From the NCBI RefSeq assembly GCF_020166415.1, contig NZ_JAIQXV010000002.1, positions 310,001 to 374,000 of the forward strand: a stretch of 64,000 bases of DNA, in the 5' to 3' direction. How positions within the stretch are numbered: position 1 is the first letter of the stretch; every line of letters starts with the position of its first letter. The DNA is from Deinococcus multiflagellatus. Lineage in GTDB: Bacteria; Deinococcota; Deinococci; Deinococcales; Deinococcaceae. The position numbers and the translations under genes are program-made. Shown in pieces: positions 56,361 through 64,000 of the stretch. The notes beneath the pieces were generated by a model, which searched no databases, was not told the DNA's origin, and saw only the letters and a program-made list of their open reading frames with translations.

Positions 56361-57141
56361 GACCGTGCCGTTCGACTGGGGCCGCATGTTCCTAGGGGAC
56401 GTGCCGCCGCTGTTTCTGCTGGAGATCGCCTTTCGCACCACCTTGATGTTCCTGTGGCTGGTGTTCCTGCTGCGCATTACGGGCAAGCGGGGGCTGGCGC
56501 AGCTCAGTCCGCTGGAACTGGCCATCGTGATTGGCCTGGGTTCGGCGGCGGGCGACCCGATGTTCTACCCCGAAGTGCCGCTGCTGCACGCCATGCTGGT
56601 GCTGGCGCTGGTGGTGGCCCTGCAGCGCCTGATGTCGCATCTGGTGATTCACAGCGAGGCGGTCGAGACCTTTGTGGAAGGCACGCCCATTGAACTGGTG
56701 CGCGACGGCGTGCTGAGCCGCCAGGCCATGGTGCGCGCCAACCTCAGCCGCGAGGACGTCTTTGAGCGCCTGCGGGCCCAGGGGGTGCGCCAGCTGGGGC
56801 AGGTGCAGCGCCTGTACTTCGAGCAGGACGGCGCCCTGACCGTGTTTACCCATGCGGGGGACCCGCCCCCTGGCTTGGCCGTGGTGCCGCCCTGGGATCT
56901 GGAACCCCCCCGCGAACTGACCCCGGCCGACGACTACCGGGGCCCGGTGGCCTGCCTGAACTGCGGGCAGGTGCGCCCCGCGCCAGACGCCGCCGGGCCG
57001 CTGGCGGCCCTGACCTGCAGCTGCGGTGAGTCGCGTTGGACCCCGGCGACCACCGACCCCCTGGGTTCCGGCGAACCCCCTGCCCCCGAGGAGCGCGGCG
57101 AAGGCGGCGGCCGTGGCCCTGGGGTGCCGGGCACCCGCTGA
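56350..57141 (+). CDS. DUF421/YetF-family membrane protein with C-terminal Cys motif
   Basis: Protein of 263 residues. Three membrane helices lie in the first 100 residues, then the YetF-type domain: LLRITGKRGLAQLSPLELAIVIGLGSAAGDPMF, FVEGTPIELVRDGVLSRQAMVRANLSREDV and LRAQGVRQLGQVQRLYFEQDGALTVF. Past the usual end, a linker leads to CLNCGQ (about residues 201-206) and CSCGESRW (about 223-230), which could form a zinc ribbon, then a Gly/Pro-rich tail. GTG start overlapping the previous gene. Role unknown; related proteins affect spore or envelope properties in Bacillus. Confidence 0.82.
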   Translation: MGAETVPFDWGRMFLGDVPPLFLLEIAFRTTLMFLWLVFLLRITGKRGLAQLSPLELAIVIGLGSAAGDPMFYPEVPLLHAMLVLALVVALQRLMSHLVIHSEAVETFVEGTPIELVRDGVLSRQAMVRANLSREDVFERLRAQGVRQLGQVQRLYFEQDGALTVFTHAGDPPPGLAVVPPWDLEPPRELTPADDYRGPVACLNCGQVRPAPDAAGPLAALTCSCGESRWTPATTDPLGSGEPPAPEERGEGGGRGPGVPGTR

Positions 57142-57199
57142 AGAGGGGAGGGGAACCCCGGCGGTGGGTCTGTCTTCGCCCACACCAGCTACAGACGCC

Positions 57200-57232
57200 A
57201 GAGCGCCCCAGGGATAAGGCCTGGGGCGCTCT
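57200..57232. terminator. Strong hairpin between convergent genes
   Basis: AGAGCGCCCCAGG pairs perfectly over 13 bp with CCTGGGGCGCTCT around a 7-base loop, between the DUF421 gene and the convergent ferredoxin gene. The T-run is weak (CTTGCC). Confidence 0.7.
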
Positions 57233-57352
57233 CTTGCCGCAAACCTTCTCTCCGCAGAGCGTTGAGTTTGCCTCGGCGGCAAAGACTACAGGGAATCTTC
57301 CACCGCTCTGGGCGCGGCTCTCAGGGGCTCCCCGATGCCTGCCCCTGAACCC

Positions 57353-57736
57353 TTACCCCTCGGTGGAAGCGCCGGGGCGGGTGGTCCAAACCGGCTCGGG
57401 TTCAATCTGCTCGGCGGGGGCTTTACCCGGTTCCAGGCCGCTGCTGCGCGCGGTTTGCAGTGGGGTCAGCGCCATGTCCGGGGCGCACTCGATCTGGCAG
57501 GACAGCCGCGCGGTGCCCAGCAGGCCCTTTTCCTGCAGCTTGTCGTATTCGGCGGCTGTCATGGCGCCAGGCTCGCCGTCCTGAAAGCTCACGCGGCAGG
57601 TGGTGCAGCGCGCCACGCCGCCGCAGCGGTGCAGGATGTCCACCCCGCCGCGCTCCAGCGCCAGCACCAGCCGTTCCCCGGCGTGCGCCTGAATCTCGCC
57701 GTAGCCTTCCACCTGCACGGTCACCGTCTGCGTCAT
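57353..57736 (-). CDS. [2Fe-2S] ferredoxin
   Basis: Protein of 127 residues, plant/adrenodoxin-type fold. The cluster ligands are visible as HRCGGVARCTTCRV (C-x5-C-x2-C, about residues 38-47) and a fourth Cys in RLSCQIEC (about 80). VQVEGYGEIQAHAGERLVLALERGGVDIL is the usual beta-grasp start. About 35 C-terminal residues form a Pro/Glu-rich tail. ATG 57736 is chosen; CATGCT lies 7 bases before it. Redox partner unknown. Downstream of the diguanylate cyclase gene on the same strand. Confidence 0.9.
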   Translation of the reverse strand: MTQTVTVQVEGYGEIQAHAGERLVLALERGGVDILHRCGGVARCTTCRVSFQDGEPGAMTAAEYDKLQEKGLLGTARLSCQIECAPDMALTPLQTARSSGLEPGKAPAEQIEPEPVWTTRPGASTEG

Positions 57737-57756
57737 GGCCCCCAGCATGACACGCC

Positions 57757-59403
57757 CTAACGGAACAGGGTGGGCATGGTGACCTCGCCGTCCACCCAGA
57801 CCCGGCCCTTTTCGCGCCGCTTGCCGCGGATCAGGGCGCTGTCGGCGCGCGCCAGCATCAGGCTGGGGGTGGGCGCGGTACCGGCCAGCACGAAGGCGAG
57901 GCCCGCCGTGGTGCTCAGGGCGTGCGCCACCCCGGCCGCCACCACCGGGCGCCGTCCCAGGGCGTCAAGCACCCCCTCCACGCGCAGGCGCACCTCCTCG
58001 GCGCTGCCCGCCTGCACAATCAGGGCAAACTCGTCGCCCCCCAGGCGCCCCAGCGTGTCGCCAATGCGCGCGGCGGCCAGCATGCGCGCGCCTGCGGCGT
58101 GCAGCACCTCGTCGCCGGCCGGGTGGCCATAGGTGTCGTTCACGGCCTTAAAGCCGTCCAGGTCAAAAATTGCCACGCCCAGGGCGCCTTCGGGGGGCTG
58201 GCGCAGCGTTTCGTCCAGCTGGGCCAGAAAGCTGGCGCGGTTGGGCAGGCCGGTCAGGGGGTCGGTGGTGGCTTGGCGCTGCAACTCGGCCAGGGGGCGG
58301 GTGGCGCGGCGCACCAGCGGCCACGCCAGCAGGGCGCTCAGGGCGCTGACCAGCAGCACAAAGGGCCACGCGCGGCGCCGGCCCGGCCCACCCATCAGTT
58401 CGTGGGCCGGGCCGTACACGCCCACCACCCACTGCACGCCGGGTTGCAACTCCACCGGCTGCACCACCGCCGCGTACAGCTCGCCTTCCAGCGTGATCCA
58501 GCGGACCTGCCGCGACACCTGGGGCCGCCCCTGGGCGTCCAGCAGGGCCTGCAGCGGGGCGTCGGCCACGGCCGAGAGCAGCGGCACGCCGCCCGCTTCG
58601 CCCGGCCACGCCCGGGAGGCGGCGATGGCGCGGCCCTGGGGGTCGGCCAGAAACGCGCGGCCCTGGGGGGGCAGCGGCAGGCCCTGCAGCAGCGACACCA
58701 GCTGCTGCAGTTGCACGTCGGCCCCCACCACCACCCCGCCGGGCCCGGCCACCGCCGCCGTGACCCCCGGCGCCTGCGACGAGGCGAACACGTAAGGCTC
58801 GGTCCACACCACCTGTCCGGGGTGCGCCCGGGCCAGGGCGTACCAGGGGCGGGTGCGGGGGTCATAGCCCTCGTCGGCCCGTGACTGCAGCAGCAGTCGG
58901 CCTGCGGCGTCCGTGGTGCGGTTGGTCACGCGCCGGGCAGGGCGCACCTCGATGACCCGGGTAAAACGGCCCTGGCCCTGGGGCCCATCACGCCGGGCAA
59001 ACACAAAGCGGCCGTCGGGCCCGGCGGTCATCACGCCGCCCAGTTGCGGCACGCTGTCCAGCAAGGCGCCAAAACTCTGCAGGGTCTGCGCGGCGTCGTC
59101 CGGGCGCAGCAGCCCGGCGCGCAGGTTGGCCTCGCCCAGGCGCACCATATGCGCCGCCTCCTGCAGCGAGGTCTGCACGCTCAGCGCCGTGAGCTGCGCC
59201 AGCTGGCTGAGGTTGGTCTGGGCCTGGGCCCGCCGGGCGCGCGCCTGCACCTGCCCTTCGGCCCAGAGCGCCGCCGCCAGTGTGAGGGCCTGGGTCAGCA
59301 GCAGCGCGGCGAGCAGCCACGCCCGCGACGCCGCAAAGGCCCGCAGCGCCTGCGTGGATGTGCGCGGGCGCCACTGGGGCAGCGAGGAGGGCGGGGCAGA
59401 CAT
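57757..59403 (-). CDS. Membrane diguanylate cyclase with Cache sensor
   Basis: Protein of 548 residues that makes cyclic di-GMP. The first membrane helix is about residues 25-48; an extracytoplasmic double-Cache-like domain follows (about 50-335; GGVMTAGPDGRFVFARRDG, YDPRTRPWYALARAHPG, EPYVFASSQAPGVTAAVAGPGG); the second helix (about 345-362) and a short linker lead to GGDEF. TTDPLTGLPNRASFL opens the catalytic domain and RLGGDEFALIV is the intact active site. An inhibitory R-x-x-D site is not obvious. TACACT lies 12 bases before the ATG. Confidence 0.92.
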   Translation of the reverse strand: MSAPPSSLPQWRPRTSTQALRAFAASRAWLLAALLLTQALTLAAALWAEGQVQARARRAQAQTNLSQLAQLTALSVQTSLQEAAHMVRLGEANLRAGLLRPDDAAQTLQSFGALLDSVPQLGGVMTAGPDGRFVFARRDGPQGQGRFTRVIEVRPARRVTNRTTDAAGRLLLQSRADEGYDPRTRPWYALARAHPGQVVWTEPYVFASSQAPGVTAAVAGPGGVVVGADVQLQQLVSLLQGLPLPPQGRAFLADPQGRAIAASRAWPGEAGGVPLLSAVADAPLQALLDAQGRPQVSRQVRWITLEGELYAAVVQPVELQPGVQWVVGVYGPAHELMGGPGRRRAWPFVLLVSALSALLAWPLVRRATRPLAELQRQATTDPLTGLPNRASFLAQLDETLRQPPEGALGVAIFDLDGFKAVNDTYGHPAGDEVLHAAGARMLAAARIGDTLGRLGGDEFALIVQAGSAEEVRLRVEGVLDALGRRPVVAAGVAHALSTTAGLAFVLAGTAPTPSLMLARADSALIRGKRREKGRVWVDGEVTMPTLFR

Positions 59404-59488
59404 GGCTGTGCGCGCAGTGTAGAGCTTGCCCGTCTCTGGGCCCCACCCCCGCTTGCCCCCCCTGTCCAGATGCCGCTGGGGGTGGGGG

Positions 59489-61141
59489 TCAGTCCAGCAG
59501 GCGCCACGCCGCCACGTCCAGCAGGCCGCGCGGCGTGAGTTTCAGGGCCGGAATCACGCTCAGGCCCAGGAAGCTGAGGGTGGTGACGGGATAGGGCAGG
59601 GTGCTCCCCGCCGCGCGGCAGGCAGCGGTGATCGCCTCCAGGGCGGCGGCGGCCTGGGCTGGCGGCAGGTCGGTCATCAGGCCCGCGTAGGGGAGGGGCA
59701 ACTGGGCGCGCACCTGCTCGCCCGAGACCACCACCGCGCCGCCCCCCAGGGCTTCCAGGGCCCGGCCCGCCACCCGGACGTCCTCGTCGGTGCCGCCCAG
59801 GAACGCGGCGTGGTGGGCGTCGTGCAGCACGCTGATGCCCAGGGTCGCGCCAGTCAGCCCGGTGCCAGAGGTCCAGCAGCTGGCCCACTCGCCGCGCCCA
59901 TAGCGGTCGGCCACCACCAGCCGGGCGTCGCCCGTGCCCGGGGCCCCCACCCCGGTGGTGATCTGGTCGGGGCGGACCTGCATCACCGGCCAGTGGGCGG
60001 GCACCTGGAAGCGGGCCGCGTCCCAGCCCGGCCCCAGCTGCACGCCACCGCGGCCCAGCGGCGGGGTGTGGGTCCCGGCGCGGGCCTCCTGGCCGCCCAC
60101 GAAGGTCTCCAGCACTTCAAAGTGCTGCAGGTCGCGCAGCAGCACAAAGTCGGCGTGGTGGCCCGGGGCCACCAGTCCGTAGTCGTGCAGGCCCCAGTAC
60201 TCGGCCGGGTTGCAGGTGACCAGCGCCACCGCGTGGGCCGGGTGCAGCCCGCCCGCCACGCAGGCGCGCAGCAGGCGGTCCAGATGGCCCAGTTCCAGCA
60301 ATTCATCCACACTCACGTCGTCGCTGACCAGCATGGCGCGCCGGGGGCCCGCGCGCAGCACCGGCAGCAGGGCCTGCAGGTTGCGCGCTGCCGACCCCTC
60401 ACGCACCATCAGCCACAGGCCCGCGCGCAGGCGCTCCTGGGCCTCTTCGGGCGTGGTGGCCTCGTGGTCAGAGTGGAGCCCGGCGGCGGCGTACGCCTGC
60501 AGGTCGCGCCCCCCCACCCCCGAGGCGTGGCCGTCCAGCCGCCGACCCGAGGCCCGACCCGCCTCCAGCACCGCCCACACGCCGGGGTCGCCGCCCAGCA
60601 CGCCGGGGTAATTCATCATCTCGGCCAAGCCCAGCACGCCCGGCATGGCCAGCATCTGCGCGCTCTGGGCAGCGTCCACACAGGCGCCCCCCTGTTCAAA
60701 CACGCTGGCCGGCACACACGACGGCGCGCTGGCCCACACCCGCTGGCCCGAGTGGCGCCCGGCCTCCAGCATCCAGGCCAGCCCCGAGGCGCCCAGCACA
60801 TTGACCACCTCGTGCGGCTCGGCCACCACGGCGGTGGTGCCGCGCGGCAGGGTGGCGGCGGCGAACCCGGCCGGGGTCAGCAGGCTGGACTCAATGTGCA
60901 CGTGGGCGTCCAGAAAGCCGGGGGCCAGAAACGCGCCGCGCGCCTCAACCGTGCGCGCGGCCTGAAAGCCGCTGCCCAGCGCGGCAATGCGCCCGCCACT
61001 CACCAGCACGTCGGCGCCGAAGACTTCGCCCGTGGCGGGCTGCACCACCTGCGCGCCGCGCACCAGCAAGTCGCCGGGCACCTCGCCCCGCGCCGCCCGC
61101 ACCAGTTGCCGCCGATCCTCCCCGCCTGCGTGTCCTGCCAT
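59489..61141 (-). CDS. ade: Adenine deaminase
   Basis: Protein of 550 residues, metal-dependent amidohydrolase converting adenine to hypoxanthine in purine salvage. FLDAHVHIESSLLTP (about residues 76-90) carries the metal-binding His-x-His; GTTAVVAEPHEVVNVLG, GHASGVGGRDLQAYAAAGLHSDHE and MLVSDDVSVDEL supply further ligands. YWGLHDYGLVAPGHHADFVLL and the C-terminal LSFLGLSVIPALKLT are specific to the adenine deaminase branch. TACACT lies 5 bases before the ATG. Divergent from the YgfZ-like gene. Confidence 0.94.
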   Translation of the reverse strand: MAGHAGGEDRRQLVRAARGEVPGDLLVRGAQVVQPATGEVFGADVLVSGGRIAALGSGFQAARTVEARGAFLAPGFLDAHVHIESSLLTPAGFAAATLPRGTTAVVAEPHEVVNVLGASGLAWMLEAGRHSGQRVWASAPSCVPASVFEQGGACVDAAQSAQMLAMPGVLGLAEMMNYPGVLGGDPGVWAVLEAGRASGRRLDGHASGVGGRDLQAYAAAGLHSDHEATTPEEAQERLRAGLWLMVREGSAARNLQALLPVLRAGPRRAMLVSDDVSVDELLELGHLDRLLRACVAGGLHPAHAVALVTCNPAEYWGLHDYGLVAPGHHADFVLLRDLQHFEVLETFVGGQEARAGTHTPPLGRGGVQLGPGWDAARFQVPAHWPVMQVRPDQITTGVGAPGTGDARLVVADRYGRGEWASCWTSGTGLTGATLGISVLHDAHHAAFLGGTDEDVRVAGRALEALGGGAVVVSGEQVRAQLPLPYAGLMTDLPPAQAAAALEAITAACRAAGSTLPYPVTTLSFLGLSVIPALKLTPRGLLDVAAWRLLD

Positions 61142-61218
61142 GCGTCAGTGTAGGGCAGCCGGCAGCGCCAGCCCCAGCGCCCCTCCCCAGGGCACAGATG
61201 CGCCCGGGGGCTGTCCCT

Positions 61219-61224
61219 TACCCT
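61219..61224 (+). promoter_or_regulatory. -10 element (TACCCT) for a leaderless mRNA
   Basis: TACCCT ends 7 bases before ATG 61232, with no ribosome-binding site. Confidence 0.55.
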
Positions 61225-61231
61225 GGGCAGC

Positions 61232-62105
<874 letters not shown>

Positions 62106-62113
<8 letters not shown>

Positions 62114-62552
62114 GGCCTTTGCCCGGGACCTGCGCGTGGGCACCCCGGCCGCCCGGCAGCGGGCCGCCCGGCGGGCCTACAGCCTGGGGGTGGCCCAGGC
62201 CGCTGTTCCGGCCGTGTTGGTGGGGCTGGTGCAGGCTGCCCAGGGCGGCGCGGCGCTGCCCCTGGGCAGCCGCGTGGCCGTGGCGGTGCTGGCCGCCGGG
62301 CTGGCGGCGGCCGCCTATGTGCTGGCCCGGCGCTCGGCCCGCCGGGCAGACGTTCCGGCGGCGCAGGCGGCCCTCACCGCCGCGTTTCAGAGTGCCAGCG
62401 TGCCAGGGGTGCCGCTGCTGATGGCCGGCGCCTTTGTCCCCACCTGGGGCCTGGTGCTGGCACTCCTGGTGCTGGCCGCGCTGGCGCATGGGGTGGTCTG
62501 GCGCAGTCTGGCCGGTTGGGTCCGGCCAGCGGGAGAGGGGCAGCCCGGTTGA
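62106..62552 (+). CDS. Small membrane protein, function unknown
   Basis: Protein of 148 residues with a basic N-terminus ([20 protein letters not shown]) and four hydrophobic segments (about residues 28-46, 54-74, 98-112 and 115-131). No family recognised. ATG 62106 lies inside the end of the YgfZ-like gene, so translation is coupled. It is the last gene of this unit. Confidence 0.65.
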
Positions 62553-62608
62553 AGCGGGCAAGCTGGGAAGGAGGGGCGTTGACTCTGTCTTCCTGGCCCA
62601 AGCGAAGA

Positions 62609-62643
62609 AAAGCGCCGCGCCCAAGATTTCGGGCGCGGCGCTG
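62609..62643 (-). terminator. Terminator facing the minus-strand ABC transporter genes
   Basis: AGCGCCGCGCCC pairs perfectly with GGGCGCGGCGCT around an 8-base loop. On the minus strand it is followed by TTTTCTTCG. It ends transcripts of the peptide transporter genes and may also stop the plus-strand unit. Confidence 0.7.
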
Positions 62644-62646
62644 CTG

Positions 62647-62784
62647 ATACGGACTGCCGTCCATTTCCGTAACATCCAGAAAAGAACTGGATGTTCCTTC
62701 AATTCCCGGAAATCCGTCCTTTTTCCCTCTCCCTCCGGTCGGAAAAATTCCGTAACACGTTACGGAATTTTTCGGAAGTCGTAT
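62647..62784. repeat. 138-bp palindromic intergenic repeat, copy C
   Basis: It begins ATACGG and ends GTCGTAT. Stem AACATCCAG/CTGGATGTT is kept. The 3' hairpin is AAAAATTCCGTAAC/GTTACGGAATTTTT (62743-62756, 62759-62772), 14 bp perfect with a 2-base loop. Relative to copy B a C-G pair is replaced by A-T, and the stem is one pair longer. Confidence 0.85.
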
Positions 62785-62793
62785 GAGAAGGCT

Positions 62794-63816
62794 TTAGCGG
62801 GACTTGGGGTCCAGCGCGTCGCGCAGACCGTCGCCAAAGAGGTTAAACGCCAGGCTGAACAGCACGATAAACACCGCTGGGTAGACCAGCACGTACCAGT
62901 AGTCGGGCTTCAGCCACGCGCGGGCAAAGTCCACCAGCTGGCCCCATTCAGAGTAGCCCGTGTCAAAGCCCAGGCCCAGGAACGACAGGCCGGCGATGCT
63001 GAGGGGCACCGTGGCGAGGTCCAGCACGGCGGTGGTGAACACGGCGGCCACACTGTTGGGCACCACGTGCTTCATGATCAGGCGGAAGTCGCGGGCGCCC
63101 AGGCTGCGGGCGGCGTCCACGTACTCCAGTTGCCGGGTGCGCAGCACTTCACCGCGGATCAGTCGGGCGTAGCTGGCCCAGCCAGTAATGCAGAAGGCCA
63201 CGATCATGGGAATGGTGGGGTCATAGTCATCGCCGCCGCCCGAGAACCGGGCGCGCAGAATAGTCAGGATCACCACCGTCAGGATCAGCGGGGGCAGTGC
63301 GAACAGCACGTCAATAAAGCGCTGAATCAGGTTGTCAATCCATCCGCCGTAGTAGCCGCTGATCGCGCCAATAATCACGCCGATCAGCAGGGTAATGCCC
63401 ACAATAATGAACGACAGTTTCAGCGCCGTGCGGGTGCCCCACACCAGGCCGTAGAAGATGTTGTAGCCGTTCACCGTGCCGAAGATCGCTTCGCGGCTGG
63501 GGGCGGTGGGCTGCTGCTGAAAGCTCAGGCGCTCAATGAGGTAGCAGCTCTTGGGCGGGGTGAGGGTGGCCTGCCAGAAAGCGGCGTGCACCGGGTTGTA
63601 CACCTCGCTGGCCTGGGTGATGTTCAGGTCGCGCAGGCAGTTGCCGCTGGGTTTGGCAATCAGCGGGGCGAACAGGGCCATCAGCCCAAAGAGCAGGGTG
63701 ACGATCAGGCCCGTGATGGCCAAGGGGTTGCGGCGCAGCTTGCGGATGGCCGGGCTGGTCCAAAACAGCTGCCAGCTGCTGCGGTCTTTGGTGGTGGGGG
63801 CGACAGCGGTGGTCAT
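62794..63816 (-). CDS. Peptide ABC transporter permease, DppC/OppC type
   Basis: Protein of 340 residues, six membrane helices. The cytoplasmic N-terminus leads into [28 protein letters not shown] (helix 1); a periplasmic loop of about 75 residues with a Cys pair (GNCLRD, KSCYLI) follows, then the transport domain with [30 protein letters not shown] and the EAA loop [23 protein letters not shown]. The C-terminus [21 protein letters not shown] is diagnostic of the DppC group. It pairs with the DppB-type gene just upstream on the same strand. Confidence 0.92.
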   Translation of the reverse strand: MTTAVAPTTKDRSSWQLFWTSPAIRKLRRNPLAITGLIVTLLFGLMALFAPLIAKPSGNCLRDLNITQASEVYNPVHAAFWQATLTPPKSCYLIERLSFQQQPTAPSREAIFGTVNGYNIFYGLVWGTRTALKLSFIIVGITLLIGVIIGAISGYYGGWIDNLIQRFIDVLFALPPLILTVVILTILRARFSGGGDDYDPTIPMIVAFCITGWASYARLIRGEVLRTRQLEYVDAARSLGARDFRLIMKHVVPNSVAAVFTTAVLDLATVPLSIAGLSFLGLGFDTGYSEWGQLVDFARAWLKPDYWYVLVYPAVFIVLFSLAFNLFGDGLRDALDPKSR

Positions 63817-63844
63817 GCGGTCCTCCAGAAAGCGGGGCGGGGCA

Positions 63845-64000
63845 TCAGTCGAACCTCACGCGCGGGTCAATAACCCCGTACAGAATGTCCACCACGGTGC
63901 TCACCACCACCACGATGATGGCCGAGAGCATGGCAAAGCCCAGCACGGCCGCCAGGTCCACGCCCTGCGCGGCCTGCACCACCCACTGGCCAATGCCGGG
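63845..64000 (-). CDS. Peptide ABC transporter permease, DppB/OppB type, C-terminal fragment
   Basis: Only the last 51 residues are inside the window; the gene begins beyond base 64000. The visible part shows [39 protein letters not shown]. The end [11 protein letters not shown] is the standard C-terminus of DppB-type permeases. It lies 28 bases upstream of the DppC-type gene, with a GGAGG before the latter, so the two form one operon. Confidence 0.9.
   Translation of the reverse strand, partial: PGIGQWVVQAAQGVDLAAVLGFAMLSAIIVVVVSTVVDILYGVIDPRVRFD

Overview
This window comes from a GC-rich chromosome of the Deinococcus lineage. The evidence is a 14-gene Nuo cluster whose NuoA and NuoG resemble Thermus, an archaeal/eukaryote-type prolyl-tRNA synthetase, a Deinococcus-type amylosucrase, a Gfh-like Gre factor, MutS2, and many genes with a TANNNT -10 box about 7 nt before the start codon (leaderless mRNAs, common in Deinococcus). 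Species cannot be named from the sequence alone.

Layout. 1-5,360: end of rarA, a membrane protein, a DIP1984-family gene, then an IS4-family element (2,031-3,916) carrying a passenger lipoprotein gene between perfect 20-bp inverted ends and a 9-bp target duplication, then two small genes. 5,364-11,882: mutS2, a lipoprotein, an MFS transporter, a Gre-family factor and lysS. 11,939-13,070: a second, simple IS4-family copy with its own 9-bp duplication. 13,632-18,492: a sugar uptake operon (ROK regulator, binding protein, two permeases, no ATPase). 18,661-19,809: a histidine kinase. 20,205-36,065: nuoA-N in canonical order, with one unrelated AT-richer gene between nuoD and nuoE. 36,296-42,126: proS, a NADAR protein, amylosucrase, a PPOX-fold protein and a TPR membrane protein. 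42,199-47,720 (minus strand): sufC-sufB-sufD interleaved with four unrelated small genes and followed by a broken one. 47,872-57,141: coaX, an alcohol dehydrogenase, an SRPBCC protein and an SDR, a periplasmic SUOX-fold protein with a histidine kinase, a PfkB kinase, mltG and a DUF421 protein. 57,353-64,000: a ferredoxin, a GGDEF protein, adenine deaminase, a YgfZ-like protein, a membrane protein and part of a peptide ABC transporter.

How the genes work together. The largest unit is respiratory complex I. The Suf operon builds the Fe-S clusters that complex I, the ferredoxin and other enzymes need, and its promoter carries a Fur-type 7-1-7 palindrome. Sugar capture (the ABC system and amylosucrase) feeds the NADH that complex I oxidises. 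mutS2, rarA and the Gre-like factor belong to DNA repair and transcription maintenance.

The most unusual material is between the genes. Operon spacers in nuo and in the sugar operon are filled with long inverted repeats whose arms are short repeated words (for example GTTGATG against CATCAAC), lying between a stop codon and the next ribosome-binding site. A separate 137-bp repeat family shows compensatory base changes in its stems. Small accessory genes sit inside the nuo and suf operons.
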